The notes beneath the pieces are model-generated. The model was not told where the DNA came from. It worked only from the letters and a program-made list of their open reading frames with translations, and did no database searches. This document shows positions 24,159 through 32,073 of a stretch of DNA of 64,000 bases, piece after piece. The position numbers were made by a program, and so were the translations under genes. This DNA is from DATBLE01 sp963775695 (GTDB lineage Bacteria > Actinomycetota > Thermoleophilia > Gaiellales > Gaiellaceae), in assembly GCA_963775695.1 (NCBI GenBank), contig CAVZJU010000003.1, positions 212,580 to 276,579 of the forward strand. The letters run 5' to 3'. The number at the start of each line of letters is the position of its first letter. The first letter of the stretch is position 1.

Positions 24159-26645
24159 TTATTCGGACGCCGAAGCCTGCCCGGTTGTTACAGATTCGTT
24201 TGTTTCCGCGGAGGCCGGTTCCTTGCCGGTCTGCTCGACGCCGCGCTGGATGGCCTGAGCTGCAGCGGCCGGCTTCTTCTTCCGCCGGCGACGCCGACGG
24301 CGGCCCGGATGCGCCTTCGGCGCCGGAAGGTCGTCGGCGAGCGCGGTTGCGACCTCGTTGATCGTGCCGAGGCTCTCGCGGGCGGCCTCCAGATGGTGGT
24401 TCGCGCGGGGCGTGTAGCCGTCGGCGGAAGCGAGCAGGGCGGCGGCGGTGCCGATCGGGAGCTCTCTGGCGGCGGCGGCCAGCTTGACCGCATTCTCCTC
24501 GTGCCGCTGGCCGCGTGAGTTCGCGAGCGCGCCCAGCAGCCGCTTGGCCTCCTGATACTCGGCGCTCGCCTTGCGGTCGAGCACCTTGCGCACCGCGCGC
24601 GCGAGGCGCCAGGTCCAGCGCGCGAGGATCTGGTCGGGCGCGTCGGGCTTGCCCTCTCCGATCGCGCGCAGCAACACCCGCACGCCCTGGACGCGGTCCT
24701 TCTCCCACGGAGGTGCCTGTGTGACGAGGGTGACGAGGTCGTCGAAGCTCATCCGGTCGACCGGCGTCGACACCCGATCGGAGAGCGCCATCAGCCGCAG
24801 CCGCCGGTTCGGGTTCTCGGCGGCGCAGGTGAAGAGGAACTGATCGAGCGCCGCCTTGCTGGCGCGAGCGCTCAGCTTCTCGACCAGCCCGACGCGGTCG
24901 TCGAAGCGGGCCTGGCGGCCGGCGATCCGTGCCCAGAAGCGCTGCTCCTCCTCGTCGAGGTAGCGCGGGTCGACGCGTTGCCATTCGCGCTGGATCACGG
25001 CGAGGCGCCGACTGACGTCGGGTGTGACCGGCACGAGCCACGGTGCGGGCGACAGGCGACGGCGCGCCCGCCGTTGCACGCGACGGCGCGGCGCCGGCGT
25101 GACGCGGGCGCCTTCGCGGTAGAAGTCGGCGCCGAGCAGGGAGTGGAGCGTGACCACGCGGTCGGAATGGGTCGCGCCCTTCTGGACGAAGTCGACCACG
25201 ATCCCGGCCTCCTTGCGCGGGTGGAGGCGCATGATCCGGCCGATCCGCTGCTGGTAGACGCGCCGGCTGGCGGTGGGGGCGAGGTGCATGACCACGGTCG
25301 CGCGCGGTGAGTTCCACCCCTCGGCGAGCAGCATCGCGTTCACGAGCACGTCGATCTCGCCGCGCTCGTACGCCGCGAGGATCTCGGCCAGCCGGACGGG
25401 CGGCGTGCGGCCGCTGACCGCCTCGGCCTTCAGCCCGGCTGCGCGGAACTCCTGCGCGAGGTTGTAGGCATGGTCGACGCCGGCGGCGTAGACGATGCCG
25501 GCCGTCGAGTCGAAACGGTCGCGGTAGAGGCTGGCAGCCGCCTGGTTGAGGGCGACATGGTCGAGTACCTTGGCCAGCGCTTCCTGGTCGAAGTCGCCGC
25601 CGACGATCGGCACGGAGTTGATCGCCGCGGCGGGCGGGACGCGGAGGCAGCGGAGGGGCGCGATCAGACCGCGGCGGGCGGCGTCGGCGAGCGGGAGGTC
25701 GTCGACCGAGGCAGGGAAGACGTCGGAGACCTGTTTCGCGATCAGCTGCTCCGTCGCGGTCATACCGATGTAGATCGGTTCCGGGAAGCTGCGGATCGCA
25801 GCGCTCGTCTTCTCGCCGAGCGCCGTGTGCGCCTCGTCGCAGATCACGAGCTGGTACGCCTCGCGGTTCAGCTCCTTGACGTGGCGCGCGAACCAGGCGT
25901 AGGTCTGGATCGTGATCGGATCGCGCTTCGGCGACGCGCTCGTCCCGGTGATCTCGGGCGTGATCCGTTCGCCGTAACCCTCGTCCTTCAGCTCGCGGTT
26001 GAACTGGGTGACCAGCAGGCGCCGGTGGGTGAGGATCAGAACGCCGATCGTCCGCGCGGCCTCGACGAAGCCGGCGGCGGCGATCGTCTTCCCCGACGCG
26101 GTCGGATGCCGGAACCGGTAGCGGCGGATGGCACCCGGGTCGTTCTGCGGCGAGAGCGCATCGGCCGGGTCGAGCTCCTCGAGGGGCTCGTGCACGGCGT
26201 GGTCCCCGTTGTCGCCGTTGTCCCCGTTCTCGTCCTCTTCCTCGTCGTACTCGTCCTCCGCCTCATCGGCGACCGCCTCCGGCTGGCGCTGCGCCGCGGC
26301 GATCAGCTCGGTCAACATTCCGGCGAGCGCGTCCACCTGGTGGCGGCGCAGCTCTGTGCCCGACTTCAGGTGCGGCGGTTTCTCGCTCAGAACCCGCTCC
26401 AGCCCGAGCATCAGCGCGTAGCGGATCCTCCATTCGGGCGAGGGCTCCTTCGCGCCCGCGTCCAGCTCCGCCAGGGCGTCGTCGAGCGCGCGGCGACGGG
26501 CGGTCCCGGACGCGAGCACCTGGCCCAAATCCTCCTCCGGATGGAGGAACGGCTCGCCGGCCCACGCGCCGGCGCGTTCGGCCGAGGCGACGAGCGAACT
26601 CGTCGCCTCAGGAGCAGTCAAGAGTTGAGCGGTGGTTTCCTGCAT
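24159..26645 (-). CDS. superfamily-2 DEAD/DEAH helicase with acidic insert and basic tail
   Basis: The 828-aa protein has Walker A FRHPTASGKT, motif Ia LILTHRRLLV, Walker B/II LVICDEAH, motif III GMTATE, helicase C-terminal VNAMLLAEGWNSPRATVVMH (motif V) and motif VI RVYQQRIGRIMRLHP. Together these give an ATP-dependent nucleic-acid translocase of the XPB/type-III-Res-like group. Ahead of Walker A there is an Asp/Glu/Asn-rich stretch (about residues 125-150, EYDEEEDENGDNGDNGD). The last 330 residues are helical and end in a Lys/Arg run (HPGRRRRRRRKKKP) and a low-complexity tail. No methylase or nuclease is nearby. It starts divergently from the gene at 26778. Confidence 0.85.
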   Translation of the reverse strand: MQETTAQLLTAPEATSSLVASAERAGAWAGEPFLHPEEDLGQVLASGTARRRALDDALAELDAGAKEPSPEWRIRYALMLGLERVLSEKPPHLKSGTELRRHQVDALAGMLTELIAAAQRQPEAVADEAEDEYDEEEDENGDNGDNGDHAVHEPLEELDPADALSPQNDPGAIRRYRFRHPTASGKTIAAAGFVEAARTIGVLILTHRRLLVTQFNRELKDEGYGERITPEITGTSASPKRDPITIQTYAWFARHVKELNREAYQLVICDEAHTALGEKTSAAIRSFPEPIYIGMTATEQLIAKQVSDVFPASVDDLPLADAARRGLIAPLRCLRVPPAAAINSVPIVGGDFDQEALAKVLDHVALNQAAASLYRDRFDSTAGIVYAAGVDHAYNLAQEFRAAGLKAEAVSGRTPPVRLAEILAAYERGEIDVLVNAMLLAEGWNSPRATVVMHLAPTASRRVYQQRIGRIMRLHPRKEAGIVVDFVQKGATHSDRVVTLHSLLGADFYREGARVTPAPRRRVQRRARRRLSPAPWLVPVTPDVSRRLAVIQREWQRVDPRYLDEEEQRFWARIAGRQARFDDRVGLVEKLSARASKAALDQFLFTCAAENPNRRLRLMALSDRVSTPVDRMSFDDLVTLVTQAPPWEKDRVQGVRVLLRAIGEGKPDAPDQILARWTWRLARAVRKVLDRKASAEYQEAKRLLGALANSRGQRHEENAVKLAAAARELPIGTAAALLASADGYTPRANHHLEAARESLGTINEVATALADDLPAPKAHPGRRRRRRRKKKPAAAAQAIQRGVEQTGKEPASAETNESVTTGQASASE

Positions 26646-26777
26646 AGGGGCAGCGACGGTGCGCTGCGGACGTTCTCAGAAGGCGCCCGACACCCCGACG
26701 GGCGTCACGCCGCGAAGCATAGCGGGTCGGGCGGGGCCGCGGCCAGCCTCGGACGAGTGAATCGCGATACTTGTCGG

Positions 26778-27422
26778 GTGGCGGATTGGGCGGCGCTGTT
26801 CGAGCACGAAACCCGGCGCTACCGGGACGGGGAGGAGCGGCTCGGCGATCCGGGCGACGAGCGCCAGCGGCAGCTGACGCGACTGGGAAACGCCGCCTGG
26901 GGGGCCGGGCTCTGCCTGCTGATGCAGGGCGACGACGCCCGTCCTTGGCTCGAGCTCGCGGCCGGGCGCTGGCGCGAGAGCTACGCCGACGCTCCTCCCG
27001 GGAGCTGGGGGCGGCCGATCGGCGCGATGAAGGCGCTCGTCCTGGCCGGCGATGGGCCCGGAGCCGAGGAGGCGGCCCGCTGGGCACTCGCCGAGGGGGC
27101 TGCCGAGTCGGAGTCGCCGATCGGCCGCTACGCCGCGGCGCTCGCCTGCTCCGTTCTCGGCGACTGGGCGCACGCACGAATCCACGCCGACGCGATCCGC
27201 ATCCGCGACGACTTCCCGCGCGACGTCGGCGACGCGCTGGCGATGATCGCCGCCGAGGACGTCATCGGCTACGTCGAGGCGGTCGAGTCGGTGCTCGAGT
27301 CGTTCGAGACGCGCGAGGAGTATCTCGAGGACGTGCCGGCTGCCGACACGGTGCTCGTGCTTCAGGCCCTGGCTGCGCGGCGCAACATGGCCACGGATCT
27401 GACGTCTGATCTGTTGCCGTGA
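26778..27422 (+). CDS. hypothetical helical-repeat protein
   Basis: GTG 26778 opens a 214-aa protein rich in Ala/Glu/Trp, with helix pairs resembling TPR-like repeats (AAWGAGLCLLMQGDDARPWL, AMKALVLAGDGPGAEEAARW, YAAALACSVLGDWAHARIHA). It is probably a cytoplasmic protein-interaction module. No enzymatic motif. It overlaps the following 49-aa gene by 4 bp, so they are coupled. The upstream 130 bp is the shared divergent promoter region with the helicase. Confidence 0.7.
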   Translation: MADWAALFEHETRRYRDGEERLGDPGDERQRQLTRLGNAAWGAGLCLLMQGDDARPWLELAAGRWRESYADAPPGSWGRPIGAMKALVLAGDGPGAEEAARWALAEGAAESESPIGRYAAALACSVLGDWAHARIHADAIRIRDDFPRDVGDALAMIAAEDVIGYVEAVESVLESFETREEYLEDVPAADTVLVLQALAARRNMATDLTSDLLP

Positions 27423-27568
27423 GCCTGAGGAGACGGCTGGAGGAGCGCCGCGGGCGCAAACGACGCAAGGAGGCCGAGCGGCTCGGCCAGATCGATCCCG
27501 AGGAGGCCCGGCGCCTGCGTGACCTCACCTCGCCGGTGAAGGCCAAGTGGGGCTACTACCCGAAGTAG
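27419..27568 (+). CDS. 49-aa basic protein of unknown function
   Basis: A GTG overlapping the previous stop (GTGA) starts a 49-aa, highly charged product: a basic helix (RRRLEERRGRKRRKEAERLG) and a conserved-looking end (EEARRLRDLTSPVKAKWGYY). The coupling and codon pattern suggest that it is real. The sequence could bind RNA or ribosomes, but this is only a guess from charge. Confidence 0.55.
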   Translation: MSLRRRLEERRGRKRRKEAERLGQIDPEEARRLRDLTSPVKAKWGYYPK

Positions 27569-27612
27569 AAGGCTGGCTGGCTCTGCAGGGACAGACCCGG
27601 AGGAGTCTGTCC

Positions 27613-28287
27613 CTAGAGAACGGCCGCGGCAGCGCGGTCGAGGATCGCGACCGTCTCGACGCCCCGAACCAGGCTCGCGGGCGTGTCGGGCGACGGCTCG
27701 CCCGCGAACGCACGGCCGACGGCCTCGGCCTTCCCCTCGCCCGTGACGAGGTAGAGCATCACGCGCGCGGCGGCGAGTGCCGGCCGCGTCAAGGTCACCC
27801 GCGGGACGAACGGCTCCATTCCCGCCTCGGCGACAACCGCCCGCCGCTCGGTCTCGTCGAGCGCCGGCGCGTTCGGGAAGAGCGACGCGGTGTGCCCGTC
27901 CGGGCCGATGCCCATGACCGCGAGGCCGAGGGTCACACCCTGGAGCGCGGCGTCGTACTCGGCCGCCGCATCCTCGGGTTCGAGTTCGCCCCGGACGCGG
28001 TGCACCTCGGCGGGCGCCCGCGCGAGCCCGTCCAGCAGCGACTCGCGGACGACGCGGTAGTTCGACTTCCCGTCGGCGGGCGGGACGCAGCGCTCGTCGA
28101 TCCACCAGAGCTCGACCGCGCTCCAGTCGGGACGCAGGATGCCGACACGCTCGTAGGCCGGCCGCGGCCCCGAGCCCCCGGAGACGCCGATGTGCCCGCC
28201 CCCTCCCGCTGCCTCCGCGATCAGCTGCGCAGCCGCCTCGACCGCCTCCTCGGCGGTGTCGACGATGCGGAGATCGACCGGGCTCAA
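27613..28287 (-). CDS. pgl: 6-phosphogluconolactonase (SOL/DevB family)
   Basis: The enzyme hydrolyses 6-phosphogluconolactone in the oxidative pentose phosphate pathway. The 224-aa product has GGHIGVSGGSGPRPAYE, WWIDERCVPPADGKSNYR and GIGPDGHTASLFPNAPAL, all hallmark motifs. No ATG is available; a TTG at 28287 overlaps the proC stop (TTGA) and gives the expected length. It is the last gene of the minus-strand run TIM-barrel, proC, pgl. zwf and gnd are not in the window. Confidence 0.9.
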   Translation of the reverse strand: MSPVDLRIVDTAEEAVEAAAQLIAEAAGGGGHIGVSGGSGPRPAYERVGILRPDWSAVELWWIDERCVPPADGKSNYRVVRESLLDGLARAPAEVHRVRGELEPEDAAAEYDAALQGVTLGLAVMGIGPDGHTASLFPNAPALDETERRAVVAEAGMEPFVPRVTLTRPALAAARVMLYLVTGEGKAEAVGRAFAGEPSPDTPASLVRGVETVAILDRAAAAVL

Positions 28288-29099
28288 CCGCCGTCCTCGG
28301 CGAGCTCCCGCGAGCGCTCCATCGCCGCCTGGATCGCGTTCAGGAAGGCGGCTCGCACCCCGGCGGCTTCGAGCTCGCGGATCGCGCGGATGGTCGTCCC
28401 GCCCGGAGAGGTGACCGCCTCGCGCAGCTCGACCGGGTGGATGTGCTCGTCGCGGAGGAGCTTGGCGGTGCCGAGCATGGTCTGGACGACGAGCTGGGTG
28501 GTCACTTCGCGCGAGAGCCCGAGCAGGAGGCCCGCCTCGATCATCGCCTCGGCCAGGAGGGCGAAGTACGCCGGGCCCGAGCCGGAGACGGCGGTGACCG
28601 CGTCCATGTACGGCTCCGGCACACGCACCACGGCGCCGAGGTGAGAAAGGCACTCCTCCGCCAGCGCCAGGTGCTCCTCGCCCGCGTGAGCGCCTGAGCA
28701 GATGCCGGCGATCCCCTCGTGGACGATCGACGGCGCGTTCGGCATCGCGCGGACGACGGGAACGCCGGCCGCGATCCGGCTTTCGATCCGCGCGGTACGG
28801 ATCGCGGCCGCGACGGAGAGGACGGTCTGTTCGGGTGAGAGCTGCGGCCCGATCTCGCCGAGCAACGACTCGATGTCCTGCGGCTTCACCGCGACGACGA
28901 CCAGCCCGGCGCCGGCGGCGGCCTCGCCGTTCGAGAGCGTGGCCTGGATTCCGTAGTGGCCGCGGAGCTCGCCGGCACGCTCGTCTCGACGGCACGAGGC
29001 CACGACCTCGGATGACTCCCGCCACCCGGCACTGAGCAGGCCGCCGAGCAGCGACTCGCCGATCTTCCCGCAGCCCAGGATCGCGACTCGCCGGCTCAC
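28284..29099 (-). CDS. proC: pyrroline-5-carboxylate reductase
   Basis: ProC performs the last step of proline synthesis, reducing pyrroline-5-carboxylate with NAD(P)H. The 271-aa protein starts with the Rossmann motif VAILGCGKIGESLLGGL and has VVVAVKPQDIESLL, RAMPNAPSIVHEG, AVSGSGPAYFALLAEAM and EAVTSPGGTT in order. GTG 29099 overlaps the upstream stop by 4 bp. Length and motifs are standard. Confidence 0.95.
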   Translation of the reverse strand: MSRRVAILGCGKIGESLLGGLLSAGWRESSEVVASCRRDERAGELRGHYGIQATLSNGEAAAGAGLVVVAVKPQDIESLLGEIGPQLSPEQTVLSVAAAIRTARIESRIAAGVPVVRAMPNAPSIVHEGIAGICSGAHAGEEHLALAEECLSHLGAVVRVPEPYMDAVTAVSGSGPAYFALLAEAMIEAGLLLGLSREVTTQLVVQTMLGTAKLLRDEHIHPVELREAVTSPGGTTIRAIRELEAAGVRAAFLNAIQAAMERSRELAEDGG

Positions 29100-29845
29100 G
29101 CGACGAGTCTACGCAGCCAGACGCACGCCGCCTCGAGCCGGTCGGCGTCGATCTCGCCGTCCGCGCCCACCGCGGACATCTCCAGCGTCAGGGTGCCGTC
29201 GTACGGCAGCCGGTCGAGGAAGCCGTCGATGTCGAGCGTGCCCTCCCCCGGGAGGAGATAGCGGCGTGGCCTGGTGCCCCAGACCGCCGGGTCGAAGTCC
29301 TTCACGTGGACGTGGGCGATCAGCTCGCCGAGCTCGTGGGCCCGGTCGAGCTGGCCGTGGAGCGCGAGGAACTCGGTGTCGAGCGTGACCCGGCAGCGCG
29401 GGTCGCGCTCGCAGGCGCGGCGGACGTTGTCGAGCGGCGTGCCGAGGGTGCACGGAATCGTCTCGACCGCGAGGGTCAGCCCCTGTTCCTCGGCGGCGTC
29501 GAGCAGGCGTGGGAGATGCGCCAGGTTTCGCTCGAGGTAGCGGTCGCCGTCGGGGAGTTCCCAGAGGTGGAGGACGATCGTGGTCGCGCCGAGCGCTGCC
29601 GCGATCCGGCAGTTCAGGCCGAACCGATCCAGCGCCGGATGGTCGCCCGACAGCGTGGCGCCGATCGCCTTGTCGGCGTGTGCGACCACGATCGGGAGGC
29701 CGTGCAGGTCGTCGACCACGCCCTCGTCCCAGGCCGTGTAGATCGACAGCTCGAGGTCGGCAGGCGGGACGTACCGGACGATCCGCAGGTGGTCGGCGAA
29801 GTCGGGGTTGCGTGTGACCGACCCTGTCGAGATCAGCGGCCTCAC
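29096..29845 (-). CDS. sugar phosphate isomerase/epimerase-like TIM barrel (AP endonuclease 2 family)
   Basis: The 249-aa protein resembles xylose-isomerase-like TIM barrels: metal-ligand positions are suggested by ATTIVLHLWELPDG, LTLAVETIPCTLGTP (Glu), VTLDTEFLALHGQL (Asp), IAHVHVKDFDPAVWG (His/Asp) and TLTLEMSAVG (Glu). The family covers sugar isomerases, epimerases and AP endonuclease IV. Substrate cannot be told. It is the first gene of an overlapping operon with proC and pgl. Confidence 0.8.
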   Translation of the reverse strand: MRPLISTGSVTRNPDFADHLRIVRYVPPADLELSIYTAWDEGVVDDLHGLPIVVAHADKAIGATLSGDHPALDRFGLNCRIAAALGATTIVLHLWELPDGDRYLERNLAHLPRLLDAAEEQGLTLAVETIPCTLGTPLDNVRRACERDPRCRVTLDTEFLALHGQLDRAHELGELIAHVHVKDFDPAVWGTRPRRYLLPGEGTLDIDGFLDRLPYDGTLTLEMSAVGADGEIDADRLEAACVWLRRLVA

Positions 29846-29874
29846 GCGGCCTCCCTCGCCTCCGGCTCGGTCGC

Positions 29875-29899
29875 GCGGGGGAAACCCTGTTTCCCCCGC
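29875..29899 (-). terminator. GCGGGGGAAAC/GTTTCCCCCGC hairpin (dispersed family, copy 2b)
   Basis: Arms GCGGGGGAAAC (29875-29885) and GTTTCCCCCGC (29889-29899) pair perfectly across a CCT loop. It lies between the AlkA-type gene (stop 29982) and the start of the TIM-barrel gene (29845), about 80 bp past the AlkA stop. Together with the imperfect hairpin 29939-29960 it forms a tandem of two related structures. Confidence 0.6.
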
Positions 29900-29938
29900 G
29901 GGTCCCCTTCCCGCTGCGCGGCTGCGTCGCCGTTCTCT

Positions 29939-29960
29939 GGGGGAACCTCCCGGTTTCCCC
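29939..29960 (-). terminator. imperfect GGGGGAACC/GGTTTCCCC hairpin after AlkA gene (copy 2a)
   Basis: GGGGGAACC (29939-29947) faces GGTTTCCCC (29952-29960) with one mismatch or bulge over a TCCC loop, 21 bp past the AlkA-type stop on the minus strand. It shares the arm sequence with the hairpins at 22511 and 48514. Confidence 0.5.
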
Positions 29961-29981
29961 TTGCCCCCTCCCCGCAGCCGC

Positions 29982-30821
29982 TCACGCGGCGGCCCGGGCA
30001 GTGCGGATCAGGCCGTGTGAGAAGCCGGCGAGGAGGTACACGCTCGCGAGCCCCGCCCACTCGCCGTACGGCTCGAGCAGCTCGGCCGTCTCCCACCCCT
30101 CGACCCGGCGGCCGCGCATCGCTCCCAGCAGCTTCACGAGACCGAGGTCGCCCTCGAGGCCGCGGTCGAAACGGCCGAGTCCCTCGAGGCAGACGACGCC
30201 GAGCGACCACGGGCCGAGGCCGCGCTCGCGCAGGAGCCGGGCGGAGACCGCGGCCGTCGGCTCGTCCTTCAGCCGCTCGAGCTCGAGCGAGCGGGTCAGC
30301 CGCGCGAGCGTGGCGCCGCGGCGGGCGTGGAGGCCGAGCCTGCGCAGCTCCGCCGGCGAGAAGCGGGCGAGGTCGGAGGTCGTCGGCGGGATGCTCAACC
30401 CGTCACGGCGCCCGGTGGCGGCGCGGACGATCCGCCGCTCCATCGCCCGCGCCTCGCTCGCCAGGATCAGCTGGCCGCAGAGCGCGCGGAGCAGGGCCTG
30501 GGCGACGGTCGCCAGCCGCACGGGACGGAGCCCGCGCAGTCGACGCACGGTCGAGCCGAGCAGCGGGTCGCGCTGGAAGCGGAGGACGAACGGGGTGTGG
30601 TCGTCGTCGAGCGCGAGGCAGAAGCGGAGCTGGTCGAGCGCCTCCTCGCCGGTCGCGCGCAGGCAGACGACGCCGTCGGGCCGCTGCCAGGCCACCCCGC
30701 GGCCGGCAGGAACGACTGCGTTCAGGATCCCGTCGCGGAACGTGCGCGTTGCATCGGACGCTCGCCTCGCCGATAGGGCGAGCGAATAGGGACCCCGAGG
30801 GCGCAGGTCGGCAGCGACCAT
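29982..30821 (-). CDS. DNA-3-methyladenine glycosylase II-like (AlkA type, HhH-GPD)
   Basis: The 279-aa protein has an N-terminal beta domain (LRPRGPYSLALSARRASDAT, GVVCLRATGEEALDQLRFCL) and an HhH-GPD core: LRALCGQLILASEARAMERR opens the core, ERGLGPWSLGVVCLEGLGRF is the helix-hairpin-helix and GLEGDLGLVKLLG carries the catalytic Asp. Such enzymes excise alkylated bases in base-excision repair. ATG 30821 is only 15 bp from the divergent start of the HD-GYP fragment. No ada or ogt gene is adjacent. Confidence 0.87.
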   Translation of the reverse strand: MVAADLRPRGPYSLALSARRASDATRTFRDGILNAVVPAGRGVAWQRPDGVVCLRATGEEALDQLRFCLALDDDHTPFVLRFQRDPLLGSTVRRLRGLRPVRLATVAQALLRALCGQLILASEARAMERRIVRAATGRRDGLSIPPTTSDLARFSPAELRRLGLHARRGATLARLTRSLELERLKDEPTAAVSARLLRERGLGPWSLGVVCLEGLGRFDRGLEGDLGLVKLLGAMRGRRVEGWETAELLEPYGEWAGLASVYLLAGFSHGLIRTARAAA

Positions 30822-30836
30822 GGAGGGTCGAGCATA

Positions 30837-31229
30837 GTGGCCGGTCCCGCCGGCGGCTACGCGGGAGCACTGACGCCGGAGGAGCGCGCCCTGATCGAGA
30901 CGCACGCGGCGGAGGGCGAGAAGATGCTCGCCCAGGTGGGCGGGCTGCTCGGCCAGGTCGGGAAGATCGTCCGCTCGCACCACGAGCGTTTCGACGGCAC
31001 GGGCTACCCCGACGGGCTTGCCGGCGAGGAGATCCCGCTGATCGCCCGGATCGTCGCCTGCTGCGACGCGTTCAACGCGATCACCACCGACCGTCCCTTC
31101 CGCAGGGCACTGCCTGTCACGACCGCCGTCGCCGAGCTGCGAGCCCAGGCGGGCCGGCAGTTCGACGCGGCCGTGGTCGACGCGCTGATCACCGTGGTTC
31201 GTGAGCCAGTGACCACCGCCCGGGCCTGA
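30837..31229 (+). pseudogene. HD-GYP phosphodiesterase, N-terminally truncated
   Basis: The 130-aa frame begins in the middle of the family: LTPEERALIETHAAEGEKML, then SHHERFDGTGYPDGLAGEEI, PLIARIVACCDAFNAITTDR, PFRRAL. The HH and GYP motifs are intact, but the preceding HD signature (the metal-binding HDxGK) and any sensor domain are missing. It starts with a GTG 15 bp from the AlkA start, leaving no room for its own promoter. It is most likely a relic of a cyclic-di-GMP phosphodiesterase after a deletion; a functional minidomain is less likely. Confidence 0.7.
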
Positions 31230-31418
31230 CATTACGCTCGGCCGATGCCTGACGCCGTCGTCGTCGGCGCCGAGGAGGCAGGCGCCCGGTCCGTATGGAC
31301 GTGGCCTTCCGAGTGGCATTTGCCACCCAGTCTCTGAGACTGGAACTGAAACGTTTGTGTGACAGTTCCTCCACAGGGGTCCGCGGGAACGGCGGGATAC
31401 CCTCTGCCGAGCTTGGAG

Positions 31419-32073
31419 ATGCGCCGCACGTGGGACGCGCTTGCCGCCGGAGAGACCGCGGTGTACGTCGGCGACCCGAGCGACCGGCGCTTCGGAGCTG
31501 GCGGGCCTGTTCGGGCGCCTCGACGGGGATCCACGCGGGGGGACGTGCGTCGAGGTCGGCTGCGGGCCGGGCCGCATGACGGGCGTGCTGGCCGAGCGGT
31601 TCGACTCCGTGGTCGCAGTCGACGTCTCGCCGGCGATGCTCGAGCGGGCACGGGTTGCGGTCACCGCCCCGAACGTCCGGTTCGTCGCGGTTTCGGGCGA
31701 GCGGCTGGACGGTGTCGAGGACGGGATCGCCGACACGCTCGTCTGCTACCTCGTGCTCCAGCACCTCCCCGCGCGCGCGGTCGTGGAGGGGTACTTGCGT
31801 GAGTTCGCGCGCGTGCTCGCCTCCGGAGGCGATGCCTACGTCCAGGTCCCCGTCCTCGGCTCGGCCGGCCGCCTCTGGCGCGCTGCGCGCGGCCCGCTGA
31901 TCGCACTCGGGCGCCGGCCCGACACCGGCGCGGCCTTCCGGGGCTTCCGCCTGACGCGCGGTGAGCTCGACCGCGCGCTGGCAGGCGCCGGGCTGAAGGT
32001 CGTGGCCGAGGACGATGGGCCGTCCGCGTACCGCTTCAGCCGCGACCGGTTCCTGCGGCTCGCGCGGCGATGA
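31419..32073 (+). pseudogene. class I SAM-dependent methyltransferase with N-terminal frameshift
   Basis: ATG 31419 opens a protein-like N-terminus (RRTWDALAAGETAVYVGDPS) that runs out of homology near 31495. The methyltransferase core continues in the +1 frame: ASELAGLFGRLDGDPRGGTC, VEVGCGPGRMTGVLAERFDS (motif I), VVAVDVSPAMLERARV, LVCYLVLQHLPARAVVE and RVLASGGDAYVQVPVLG to 32073. A single indel around CGGCGCTTCGG separates the two. The core alone still holds a full SAM site, so partial function from an internal start cannot be ruled out. The last codon overlaps the ATG of the next gene. Upstream (31244-31336), MPDAVVVGAEEAG may be a trace of an FAD-protein start. Confidence 0.7.

Noticed and set aside
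24159..26645. Anti-phage defence (DISARM/restriction) system built on the SF2 helicase
   Set aside because: No methylase, nuclease, DUF1998 or other defence gene is adjacent; the neighbour is dipZ. The idea lacks support from this sequence.
25470..26777. Upstream extension of the gene starting at 26778
   Set aside because: The frame is open back to 25470 only because it is antisense to the helicase; the protein-like part begins at GTG 26778.
31244..31336. Small gene beginning MPDAVVVGAEEAG
   Set aside because: It has the look of an FAD-protein start but diverges after ten codons and stops after 30; recorded only as a possible trace.
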